A stretch of 64,000 nt of DNA from positions 496,001 to 560,000 of the forward strand of contig CAWKPF010000003.1 in assembly GCA_963851415.1 (NCBI GenBank). The letters are read 5' to 3'. The notes below the pieces were generated by a model, which was given only the letters and a program-made list of their open reading frames with translations, did no database searches and had not been told where the DNA came from. A program made the position numbers and the translations under genes. Shown piece after piece: positions 17,508-25,926 of this stretch (position 1 is the first letter of the stretch; each line of letters starts with the position of its first letter). This stretch comes from CAWKPF01 sp963851415. GTDB lineage: Bacteria > Acidobacteriota > Thermoanaerobaculia > Multivoradales > Multivoraceae.

Positions 17508-18692
17508 TCAGGCCGGCAGCTGAAGGATGTGCTTGGAAATGATGTTCTTCTGGATCTCGTTCGATCCGCCGTAGATGGTCGCGGCGCGAAGATAGTTGAA
17601 CTCGCTCGCGACGCTGCGCTCGAAATCTCGCAGCGCGATCTCGGGGGAGTCGAGCCAGCCCTGAGCCGCCTGGCCGAGCGCGTCCATCGCCAGCTCGGTG
17701 AGCTCCTGCTGCAGCTCTGTGCCGACCAGCTTGAGGATCGAGCTCTCCGGTCCCGGGGCCCGGCCCAGCGCAGCGGCGGCCAGCGTTCGGTAGTTGGCCA
17801 TGGTCACCGCAGCGAGACGAATCTCGAGCCTGGCCACCCGGCGCCGGAAGTTCTCGTCGTCCCACAGCGAGCCCTTGCCCAGCGGGGTCTCCCGAGCGAT
17901 GCGCTTGACCTGCGCCAGCCAGCGCCGGGAGGAGGCGACGCCTCCGATGCCGACTCGCTCGTGGCCGAGGAGCGCTTTGGCCATCGCCCAGCCGCCACCT
18001 TCGGGACCCACCCGATTCTCCTTGGGCACCTTGGCATCCTGAAAGTAGGTGTCGCAGAATGCCGGCGTGCCGCCGATCGTCATGAACGGCTTGACCTCGA
18101 TCCCCTCGGTGTTCTTGATGTCGGCGAGGAGGAAGGTGATGCCTTCCTGCTTCTTGCCCTGGCTCGAGGTGCGTGCCAGCAGGAAGATCCAGTCGGCGTA
18201 CTGGGCCGCGCTGGTCCAGGTCTTCTGACCGTTGAGAACGTAGTGGTCTCCCTGGTCGTCGGCTTTGAGCTGGAGGCTGGCGAGGTCGGAGCCCGCGTTG
18301 GGCTCGGAGTAGCCCTGACACCACTGCTCTTCGGCGGACAGGATCTTGGGAAGGAAGCGGGCCTTCTGCTCGTCGGTCCCGAACTGGATGATGAGCGGTC
18401 CCACCATGTTCAGGCCGAAGGGGGAGAGGGTCGGCGTGTTGGCTCGAGCGGTCTCCTCACCGAAGATGAAGCGTTGAGTCGCGCTCCACCCGGTGCCGCC
18501 GACCTCCTTGGGCCAGTTCGGCGCAGCCCATCCCTTCTCGTAGAGGATGCGGTGCCAGTCGCGGATCTCTTCGTAGTCGAAACTCTGACCGCTGTCGGCC
18601 TTGCTCTTGATCTTGGTTGGCATCGCCTGTGCCAGCCACGTGCGAACCTCGTCGCGAAACGCGAGATCTTCGGCGGTGAAGGTCATGTCCAT
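17508..18692 (-). CDS. Acyl-CoA dehydrogenase, first of a pair
   Basis: A 394-residue acyl-CoA dehydrogenase with the classic signature QGYSEPNAGSDLASLQLKA near residue 130 and the C-terminal FAD/dimer motif AATIYGGSNEIQKNIISKHIL. It starts at the ATG at 18692, preceded by AAGGAG. It is transcribed first, ahead of the second dehydrogenase, and is divergent from the KAS III-like gene with 225 bp between them. The sequence is more canonical than its partner, so it is the likelier catalytic subunit if they form a heteromer. Confidence 0.93.
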   Translation of the reverse strand: MDMTFTAEDLAFRDEVRTWLAQAMPTKIKSKADSGQSFDYEEIRDWHRILYEKGWAAPNWPKEVGGTGWSATQRFIFGEETARANTPTLSPFGLNMVGPLIIQFGTDEQKARFLPKILSAEEQWCQGYSEPNAGSDLASLQLKADDQGDHYVLNGQKTWTSAAQYADWIFLLARTSSQGKKQEGITFLLADIKNTEGIEVKPFMTIGGTPAFCDTYFQDAKVPKENRVGPEGGGWAMAKALLGHERVGIGGVASSRRWLAQVKRIARETPLGKGSLWDDENFRRRVARLEIRLAAVTMANYRTLAAAALGRAPGPESSILKLVGTELQQELTELAMDALGQAAQGWLDSPEIALRDFERSVASEFNYLRAATIYGGSNEIQKNIISKHILQLPA

Positions 18693-18917
18693 GAACCGTT
18701 ACTCCTTCCAGGCTTCCAGGGTCCAGCCGTTCTACGACCTTGTCTTCGACCGGATCGATGGTTCGGAGTCGTAGTCCGGCAGATCGAGAATGTTACCCCA
18801 CCCCGGGCCCGACGTATGCCCCTCGGAGGGGTGGTTTCGAAGCGGGTGCTCGGTCTCCCACGGGGTGCTCCGGTCGGGTAAGGTCGGAGGCCACGGGTCC
18901 CCGTCAAGGAGCTTGAA

Positions 18918-19994
18918 ATGAGTGACGTCAGGGCGGTTCTTCTGGGCAGTGGCACGACCACCGGCCCGATCGAGATCGAGAATCAGCGTTTCGCGCGGAT
19001 CATGGACACCAACGACGAGTGGATTCGAGAGCGCACCGGCATCGAACGTCGCTGGTTCGTCGAGAAGGGAACGTCGAGCTCCGATCTCGGAGTGGTTGCC
19101 GCGCAGCGCGCCATCGAGGATGCCGGGATCGAGCCGTCCGAGATCGACTACATCGTCTGTGCGACGATGACGCCGGATCACTACTTCCCGGGGTGCGGCA
19201 CTCTGATCCAGCGAGGACTCGGAATCGAGCCGGTGCCGGCTCTCGATCTGCGCCAGCAGTGTGCCGGGTTCGCCTATGGTTTGCAGATGGTGGATGCATT
19301 GGTGCGCTCGGGGATCGCACGAACGGTCCTACTGGTGGGCACGGACGTCCACACGGCGTTGATGCCGTTCACGGATCGGACCTGGGAGGTTCTGCTCGGC
19401 GACGAGGACCTCCGACTCGAAGACGAGGAGCAGTTCCAGTGGAACACGCGCTTCCGTCACCTCGTGGTGCTGTTCGGTGACGCTGCGGGCGCGATGGTCT
19501 TTCGGGCTTCCGAGGCGGGCGACGGGCGGGGAATCCTGGGAGCGGATCTCAAGGGCGACGGCGAGAACTGGCACGTGCTGCACGTACCGGGACTCGGAAC
19601 CCGGTCTCGGCCCATCGTCGACGAGGAGATGCTGCGCACCGGCGCATGGGTTCCGGTGATGGAGGGGCGTTCGGTGTTCAAGCTCGCCGTCCACCGGATG
19701 CCGGCGGTGACCGCCTCTCTCCTCGAGCAGCACGGATATGGAGTCGAAGATCTGGATCTGCTGGTGATGCACCAGGCCAACCTGCGCATCAACGAGGCGG
19801 CGCAGAAGGTCCTCGGGCTCCCCGACGAGAAGGTCTTCAACAACATCCAGCACTACGGCAACACGACCTCGGCGACGCTGCCGCTTTGTTTCCACGACGC
19901 TCGTCAGGCCGGAAAGGCAGGAGAGGGCGATCTGGTGGCGTTCACCGCCCTCGGCGCCGGACTGCACTGGGGCTCGGTACTGCTGCGAGTGTGA
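18918..19994 (+). CDS. fabH: 3-oxoacyl-ACP synthase III (KAS III / FabH-like)
   Basis: A 358-residue thiolase-fold condensing enzyme. The catalytic triad is complete: Cys115 in DLRQQCAGF, His285 in VMHQANLRI and Asn315 in YGNTTSATLP. The N-terminus has TNDEWIRERTGIERR, typical of FabH. Compared with the usual length of about 320 it is longer, with an extra loop around residues 155-180 (rich in Asp, Glu and Trp). The start follows AAGGAG. It sits among fatty-acid genes, but no fab cluster is present. An extra loop and no acpP neighbours make a specialised role (secondary metabolite, or hydrocarbon-type condensation) possible. Confidence 0.88.
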   Translation: MSDVRAVLLGSGTTTGPIEIENQRFARIMDTNDEWIRERTGIERRWFVEKGTSSSDLGVVAAQRAIEDAGIEPSEIDYIVCATMTPDHYFPGCGTLIQRGLGIEPVPALDLRQQCAGFAYGLQMVDALVRSGIARTVLLVGTDVHTALMPFTDRTWEVLLGDEDLRLEDEEQFQWNTRFRHLVVLFGDAAGAMVFRASEAGDGRGILGADLKGDGENWHVLHVPGLGTRSRPIVDEEMLRTGAWVPVMEGRSVFKLAVHRMPAVTASLLEQHGYGVEDLDLLVMHQANLRINEAAQKVLGLPDEKVFNNIQHYGNTTSATLPLCFHDARQAGKAGEGDLVAFTALGAGLHWGSVLLRV

Positions 19995-19998
19995 CGCG

Positions 19999-21423
19999 AT
20001 GGAGAGCGTGAAAGCCATGGGCGAGCTGCACGGGCTCAGTCTGATCGAGTTGGTCGCCGCGTTGTCGTCGAGGCGCCTGTCCCCGGTCGAGCTGATGCGG
20101 GCGGTGCTCGATCGAGTCGACGCGACCCACGACGATCTGAACGCGGTCGTGGCGCGTCGCGACGAAGACTCTCTGATGGCCGAGGCGAAGACGGCCGAAG
20201 AGCGGATTCGCCGGGACGAGGCTCGGCCCCTGGAAGGGATCCCCTTCGGCGTGAAGGACCTCGAGGACGTCGCCGGCATGGTCACCACTCGCGGCTCGCG
20301 CCTCTTCGTCGACGCGGTCGCCGAGCGGGACAGTACCGAGGTGGCGAGGCTGAAGGACGCCGGGGCGATCGTGATCGGGAAGACCAACACCCCGGAGTTC
20401 GGATTCACGGCGATCACCAAGAACCTGGTGTTCGGAGTCACGCGCTCCCCCTGGGATCTCACGCGCACTCCGGGCGGGTCGAGCGGTGGATCGGCTGCGG
20501 CGATCTCGGGCGGAGTCCTGCCACTGGCGACCGCGAGCGACGGTGGAGGGTCGATTCGCATTCCGGCCAGCTTTACCGGCTGCTTCGGCCTCAAGCCGAG
20601 CTATGGCCGTGTCCCCCGAGGCCCCTTCCGGGCCTGGGATTTCGGTGACACCTCGGTCTACGGTCCCATGACCCGCACGGTCGAAGATGCCGCCCTGGTG
20701 CTCGATCAGATCGTCGGCCCGTGCCCCTGGGATCCGACCAGTCTGCCGCACCCGGGAGTGAGCTATCGACGCGTGCTCGAGGAGCCGCTGCCGCCGGCGC
20801 GCTTCGCCTTTTCGCCGGATCTGGGCTACGCCACGGTGCAGTCGGACGTCGCCGACGCCGTCGCTCAGGGAGCCGGGCTCTTCGAAGAGCTCGGGCACCG
20901 GGTGGAGGCGGTCGACGGCGGCCCGCCCGACCTGGGCGTGGCCTGGGGGGCGCTCGGAGACCACGAACTGGCCGGCCAGCTTCACGAGCAGCTGAAGGAG
21001 CGTCGAGGCGAGATCACCCACGCTCTCGCTCGCGGGCTCGAGCGCGCCTGGGAGATGACGCCGGAGCGCTGGGGAGAGATGGCGCGCGCCCGGATCGCGC
21101 TGAACGATTGGTGTGCCGAGCTGTTCGAGCGCTACGACTTCCTGATCACTCCGACGGTGCCCTACGACCCGCCGCCGGCAGGAGGGCCGTTTCCGACCGA
21201 GATCGAGGGCAGGTCTGTCGGGCCGGTCGGCGTGGCTGCCTTCACGATCCCGTTCAATCTGTCCTGGCATCCCGCCGCGACGGTGCGAACGGGGATGTCC
21301 CGCGCCGGATTGCCGATCGGTCTCCAGATCGTCGGGCCGCGCCACCGGGAGGATCGAGTGCTGCAGGCCGCACTGGCGTTCCAGGGGGCTCGGCCCTGGC
21401 ACCCGGAATGGCCTCTGGGCTGA
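19999..21423 (+). CDS. Amidase signature family hydrolase
   Basis: A 474-residue amidase with the complete Ser-cisSer-Lys triad: Lys86 in FGVKDLED, the cis-Ser at about 162 in PGGSSGGSAAA, and the nucleophile at about 185 in DGGGSIRIPAS. This family includes aliphatic and aryl amidases and GatA; without gatB/gatC neighbours, and with poor GatA likeness at the C-terminus, it is more likely a catabolic amidase. It begins 4 bp after the KAS III-like gene, so they are co-transcribed. An alternative ATG lies 18 bp further in. Confidence 0.92.
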   Translation: MESVKAMGELHGLSLIELVAALSSRRLSPVELMRAVLDRVDATHDDLNAVVARRDEDSLMAEAKTAEERIRRDEARPLEGIPFGVKDLEDVAGMVTTRGSRLFVDAVAERDSTEVARLKDAGAIVIGKTNTPEFGFTAITKNLVFGVTRSPWDLTRTPGGSSGGSAAAISGGVLPLATASDGGGSIRIPASFTGCFGLKPSYGRVPRGPFRAWDFGDTSVYGPMTRTVEDAALVLDQIVGPCPWDPTSLPHPGVSYRRVLEEPLPPARFAFSPDLGYATVQSDVADAVAQGAGLFEELGHRVEAVDGGPPDLGVAWGALGDHELAGQLHEQLKERRGEITHALARGLERAWEMTPERWGEMARARIALNDWCAELFERYDFLITPTVPYDPPPAGGPFPTEIEGRSVGPVGVAAFTIPFNLSWHPAATVRTGMSRAGLPIGLQIVGPRHREDRVLQAALAFQGARPWHPEWPLG

Positions 21424-21548
21424 GTCGAGGCCGACGGTGGGTCGTCTGGCTCGAGCAGGGAACCGATCACGCCGTCAGGCGTTGCATCTTCGAGTCTGGA
21501 CGAAATCGTTCGACGGAATCTTTCGAAAATACCGGAGGTAGACAGGCA

Positions 21549-22502
21549 ATGCATACGACAAAACCCAAGATCCTCGCGCTGTTCTCGGTGGCGCTCGCGC
21601 TGCTGATCGGGGGCACCGCCCTCGCGCAAGACGAGAAGAAAGTCGAAGTCCGCATCAAGACGCTCCAGACCGCAGCGGAGTGCGCAGACGGTGAAGGCTG
21701 TGAGCAGCGCCGAGTGATGTTCGTCGGCGAGGACGGTGAGGTCACCGAGCTCCATGGCGACGACCACACCTGGGTTTCGTCTGACGAAGACGGCGAAGTC
21801 CATAAACGGGTGATGGTCATCGGCGGAGATCACGAGGGTGAGCACAAGGTCTGGGTGAGCGAGGACGGTACCGACTTCGACTTCCAGTTCGGTCCGGACG
21901 AGATGGCGAATGCGGTGTTCTTCGGTGGTCCGCACGGTCGCGGCTACCTCGGAGTCCAGCTCACCGAGCTCACCCCCGAGCTGCGGGCCCACTTCGGCGT
22001 GCCCGAGAACGAGGGTGTGATGGTCTCCAAGGTCGTCGAGGACAGTCCTGCCTGGCAAGCGGGTGTGCGAGTGGGCGACATCATCGGCCAGGTCGACGGC
22101 AGCGCCATTTCTTCCGGCGTGGCCCTGCAGAAGGCGATCGGTGGAATCGAACCGGGTGAGGTCGCGGCTCTCCAGGTCTGGCGCGATGGGGCCATCGAGT
22201 CGATCAACGCCACGATCGCCGAGAACGAGGGGATGCAGAGAAGATTCGTCCACAAGGTCGTGGTCTGCGAAGACGGGGAAGATTGTGGCGACGAGGCGAA
22301 GGTGACGCTCGAGGTGATTGGCGATCACGGGGATGCCTCCTTCGGCTCCTTCGATCTCGACTGTGGCGAGGACGAGGACTGCACCATCGACGTGAACTGT
22401 TCTGACGACGGGTCGTGCACCTGTGTGGTGGACGGGCAGGAGAGTGACTGCGAGTCGCTGCCCAACGTCTTCGTGCACCGCGTGCACAAGGACAAGGAGT
22501 AG
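21549..22502 (+). CDS. Exported PDZ-domain protein with Cys-rich acidic tail
   Basis: A 317-residue secreted protein. Residues 1-26 are a signal peptide ending ALAQ. A central PDZ domain (about 125-215) starts GRGYLGVQLTELTPELRAHF and contains the hydrophobic-pocket segment SPAWQAGVRVGDIIGQVDG. No protease domain is present. The C-terminal 90 residues are strongly acidic with eight Cys in short-spaced pairs (for example CGEDEDC and CSDDGSCTC), and two more Cys lie near residue 40, giving an even number likely to form disulfides. The ATG follows GGAGG. It may act as a periplasmic adaptor; function unknown. Confidence 0.85.
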   Translation: MHTTKPKILALFSVALALLIGGTALAQDEKKVEVRIKTLQTAAECADGEGCEQRRVMFVGEDGEVTELHGDDHTWVSSDEDGEVHKRVMVIGGDHEGEHKVWVSEDGTDFDFQFGPDEMANAVFFGGPHGRGYLGVQLTELTPELRAHFGVPENEGVMVSKVVEDSPAWQAGVRVGDIIGQVDGSAISSGVALQKAIGGIEPGEVAALQVWRDGAIESINATIAENEGMQRRFVHKVVVCEDGEDCGDEAKVTLEVIGDHGDASFGSFDLDCGEDEDCTIDVNCSDDGSCTCVVDGQESDCESLPNVFVHRVHKDKE

Positions 22503-22624
22503 GCGCGGGCTCGATGGGCTGCCTTTCGGCGGCGGCCACCGAAGAAGGGCGGTGCTGCGAGAGCGGCGCCGCCTTTCTGTCATGGACCTCAGAACCCCGA
22601 GCGGCCGGTATCCGTATCGGTTCT

Positions 22625-24691
22625 GTGCGTGTCTCGAGCTTCCTTCACCGCCAGGCGGCCTGCACTCCGGAGCCGTCGCGGCAGCTCTCGTGCCTGGTTC
22701 TCGCTGCGCTCTGCGTCGCCGGGGCTCTCGGGTGCGGGAATCCGCCCGGTGAGAACCAGAGCCCGATCGCCGGAGAGGATCTGCCGGGGCTCTCTCCTCC
22801 GCCTTCGATCGTCTTGATCTCGATCGATACGCTCCGTTCCGATCGGCTGCCCGACTTCGGGTATCCGGGGGGGCGGACCCCGGCGATCAGCCGTCTGGTG
22901 CGCGACGGTCTCGTCATCGAGCACGCCTACTCGCCCGTTCCGTTGACCCTGCCAGCGCATGCGTCCCTCTTCACCGGCACACTACCCGAGACGCATGGAG
23001 TTCGGGACAACACGGGTGGCGGGCTCGGCAGGGAGCTGCCCACCCTGGCCGAGGGGCTAGCGACTCAGGGCTATGCGACTGCGGGAGCGGTGTCCGCCTG
23101 GGTGCTGAGGGCCGAGACCGGGATCGCCCGGGGGTTCGAGCGATGGTTCGACGACATCGAAGCGGACCAGAAAGAGGCTCTCGGGGAACGCGAGCGGCCA
23201 GCGGGTGTCACCCTCGAGTCCGTTTCACCCTGGCTGGAAGAGCGAGCCTCCACGCCGGGACGGCCCTTCTTCCTGTTCTTCCACCTCTACGAGCCTCACG
23301 ATCCCTATCGGCCTCCCGAGCCCTGGGCCTCCTCGCTGGCCGATCCGTACGATGGGGAGGTGGCGGCCGCCGACGATGTGGTCGGGCGCCTGCTCGAGCA
23401 GCTCGATCGGCTCGGTCTCTATGAAGACGCCTTGATCGTGCTCACCGCCGACCACGGCGAGGGGCTCGGAGATCATGGAGAAGAGCGCCACGGCGTCCTG
23501 CTCTACCGAGAGGCGATCCAGATTCCGATGGTGGTCAAACTCCCCGCCGGGGAGAGCTCGGGCACTCGAGTGAGCGGGCCGGTGCAGTTGAGCGATGTCG
23601 CTCCCTTTCTTCTCGGACGGGCCGGACTCGCTCCTCGGGCCGAGGCCTTCGAGCGCGCGATGGCGGGCGATGGCGAGAGCGCGCCGATTCTCGGTGAGAC
23701 GCTGTACCCGCGGCTCCGTTTCGGTTGGAGCGAGTTGCGCTCCGTCGTGGCCGAGGGTCATCACCTGATTCTGGGTGCACGGCCGGAGCTGTACGATCTG
23801 AAGCGAGATCCCCAGGAGCGCAACGACCTTTCCGCGGAGCGCCCCGAGACGCTGGCTCGGCTGCTCGAAGTCGTCGAAGGCTACGACGTGAGCTTCTCGC
23901 CCGCCGGAACCGTCGCAAGCGACGAGCGCGATGCGTTACTCGCTCTGGGCTATTTGAGTGCGACCGTCGATGACGACCCGAGCTCCGAGCGTGCTCATCC
24001 CACCGATATGGTCCACGTGCTGAAGGCACTGCAGAACGGGATCGAGGCGCTGCACGAAGGCCGCCACGCGCTTGCCATCCCCCAGTTCGAGAGCGTGCTG
24101 CGCGAAGCTCCCCGGGCTCTCGACGCCCTTCAGCTGCTCGGCCTGGCCTACGAGCAGACCGCTCAGATGGATCGCGCGATCGAGACCTACGAGCGCGCCT
24201 GGAGGGTGGCCGGCGAGCGTGGGCCGGCGGCTGGCCGGATCGCCCGGATCGAGTCGAGTCGAGGGCGTTTCGAGCCGTCTCTACCCTGGCTTCGTGCCGC
24301 TCAGGGGGCTGAGCCGGAAGAGACGATCTACGCCGTTCTCGAGACCGACGCGTTGATGCGCCTTCAGCGTGGCGACGAAGCCCTCGCGGCGGCTCGCGAG
24401 CACCGGGCTCGATTTCCGGAGGATGTGGACCTGCTCTACCAGCTCGCTGTGGTGGAGATGGGGATGGGTCTCCAGTCGGATGCCGAGAACCACCTTCGAA
24501 CGACCCTCGAAATGGCCCCCGAGTTTCTCGCGGCCCTGGCCGATCTCGCGATCCTGTTCACCGTGCAAGGTCGGTTCGACGAGGCCCGCCCCGTGTTCCA
24601 GCGGGCGCTCTCCCTGGCACCGGACGATGCTTCGTTGCAGGCGAACTATCGCCGCTTCGAGGAGATGGAGGCGAGCGGCGGCGCGAAGTGA
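22625..24691 (+). CDS. Sulfatase-like lipoprotein fused to TPR repeats
   Basis: About 688 residues. The leader ends in the lipobox AGALGC, so this is a lipoprotein. Residues 60-380 form an alkaline-phosphatase-superfamily domain with metal sites ISIDTLRSDRL and LTADHGEGLGDHGE. The position of formylglycine is Thr108 in LTLPAHASLFTG, so classical formylglycine chemistry is not possible; Thr nucleophiles are known in phosphotransferases of the same fold. Residues 450-680 contain TPR-type helices (ALQLLGLAYEQTAQMDRAIE and AALADLAILFTVQGRFDEA). The start is uncertain: I choose the GTG at 22625; an ATG at 22514, 11 bp after the PDZ gene, would give an unusually long leader. Confidence 0.85.
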   Translation: MRVSSFLHRQAACTPEPSRQLSCLVLAALCVAGALGCGNPPGENQSPIAGEDLPGLSPPPSIVLISIDTLRSDRLPDFGYPGGRTPAISRLVRDGLVIEHAYSPVPLTLPAHASLFTGTLPETHGVRDNTGGGLGRELPTLAEGLATQGYATAGAVSAWVLRAETGIARGFERWFDDIEADQKEALGERERPAGVTLESVSPWLEERASTPGRPFFLFFHLYEPHDPYRPPEPWASSLADPYDGEVAAADDVVGRLLEQLDRLGLYEDALIVLTADHGEGLGDHGEERHGVLLYREAIQIPMVVKLPAGESSGTRVSGPVQLSDVAPFLLGRAGLAPRAEAFERAMAGDGESAPILGETLYPRLRFGWSELRSVVAEGHHLILGARPELYDLKRDPQERNDLSAERPETLARLLEVVEGYDVSFSPAGTVASDERDALLALGYLSATVDDDPSSERAHPTDMVHVLKALQNGIEALHEGRHALAIPQFESVLREAPRALDALQLLGLAYEQTAQMDRAIETYERAWRVAGERGPAAGRIARIESSRGRFEPSLPWLRAAQGAEPEETIYAVLETDALMRLQRGDEALAAAREHRARFPEDVDLLYQLAVVEMGMGLQSDAENHLRTTLEMAPEFLAALADLAILFTVQGRFDEARPVFQRALSLAPDDASLQANYRRFEEMEASGGAK

Positions 24692-24709
24692 GCCGTCTCG
24701 CCCCCGACG

Positions 24710-25909
24710 CTAGGCCGTTCGCGCCGTGCGCTGAGCGAGCTCCCGGGCCAGTCTCTCGTTGAGATCGAGTGCGACTTCGAGCTCCGAGATCGCGATGTGC
24801 TCGTCGACGGTATGGGCGAGTAGCTCGTCGCCGGGGCCGAAGCCAATCGGCACACATCCTGCCGCGGCGTAGTGTCCGCCGTCGGTGGCGAACTTCCAGA
24901 CCCCGGCCGGAGTCGTGGGTCCGAGGAGCTCGGCAGCGATCTCCTCGGCGGCTCGGACCGCCGGATGATCGGGGGGGAGCAGGTAGGCGGGATTGGCTGC
25001 CGGAATGGCAATGTCGAGACCGGTCCAGGTCCTCCGGTTCACCACAGGCAGCGTGACTTCGGCGTCGATGGCGGGATCGATGGCGGACCGCACCAGCGCA
25101 TCGAGGGAGCGCACCGCGTCCTCGGGATCCTCCCCCGGGACCAGTCGCCAGTCGCAGATCTGCCAGATCTCACCGGGGACGACGTTGGAAGAGGTCTGGT
25201 CGGTGCGCAGGAGGGTCGGCGCCACGCTCGAGCGACCGAGCTCGGCGTGCTCGCCGAGCTCGACTTCGTCGAGTCTCGCCAGGATCCGGCCGAGTGAGAT
25301 GAGGGGGTTGAGCCCGCGCTCCGGAACGCTGGCATGGACCGAACGTCCCCGGAGATGGATCACGGCCTCGACGCGGCCTCGATGACCGCGACGAATGGTG
25401 TTCGAGCTCGGCTCGCCGACGACGAAGAGTCGAGGGCAGTGCTGAGCGCCCTCGCGCACGAGGTACTGCGCTCCGACGCCTCCGATCTCCTCCTGCACCA
25501 CTGCACTGACCCAGACATCTCCGGGTGGGGGTTGGGTCGATCCGTTCTGTGGCAGGAGACGCGCGACTCCAACGATCTGCGCCGCCATCGGGCCCTTGAT
25601 GTCGACCGCACCGCGCCCCCAGATCTTGCCGTCGTGGATCTCGGCTCCGAAGGGAGGGTGTGGCCAGTGTGCCGGATCGCCGACGTCGACGTGGTCGAGG
25701 TGGGTGTTGAACATGACCGGCTCTGCGGCGCCGGTTCCTGGAACGCGCCCGAGGACGTTTCCGACTTCGTCCGTGTGCACATCGTGGTAGCCGAGGCTCT
25801 CCATCTCCGCGGCGACCCGGCGGGCCAGTTCGCCCTCCTCGCCTGGGAGGGAGGGGATGGCGATCAGTGACTGCAGGAGAGCGACGCAGTGGTCGAGATG
25901 CGAGGGCAT
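24710..25909 (-). CDS. M20 metallohydrolase resembling YgeY
   Basis: A 399-residue di-zinc M20 hydrolase (ArgE/DapE/CPG2 type). Metal ligands are visible as His70-Leu-Asp72 (THLDHVDVGD), Asp103 (GRGAVDIKG), Glu140-Glu141 (VVQEEIGG) and a C-terminal His in HTVDEH. Segments such as RGHRGRVEA, NRRTWTG, LPPDHPAV and WKFATDGG closely recall E. coli YgeY, which belongs to a family named for its link to selenium metabolism (family knowledge from memory, not searched). It starts after AGGAGGAG, 17 bp downstream of the lipoprotein esterase gene, so the two form an operon. A generic peptidase or deacetylase function remains possible. Confidence 0.9.
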   Translation of the reverse strand: MPSHLDHCVALLQSLIAIPSLPGEEGELARRVAAEMESLGYHDVHTDEVGNVLGRVPGTGAAEPVMFNTHLDHVDVGDPAHWPHPPFGAEIHDGKIWGRGAVDIKGPMAAQIVGVARLLPQNGSTQPPPGDVWVSAVVQEEIGGVGAQYLVREGAQHCPRLFVVGEPSSNTIRRGHRGRVEAVIHLRGRSVHASVPERGLNPLISLGRILARLDEVELGEHAELGRSSVAPTLLRTDQTSSNVVPGEIWQICDWRLVPGEDPEDAVRSLDALVRSAIDPAIDAEVTLPVVNRRTWTGLDIAIPAANPAYLLPPDHPAVRAAEEIAAELLGPTTPAGVWKFATDGGHYAAAGCVPIGFGPGDELLAHTVDEHIAISELEVALDLNERLARELAQRTARTA

Positions 25910-25926
25910 GGGGGCCTCGCTCCTCC

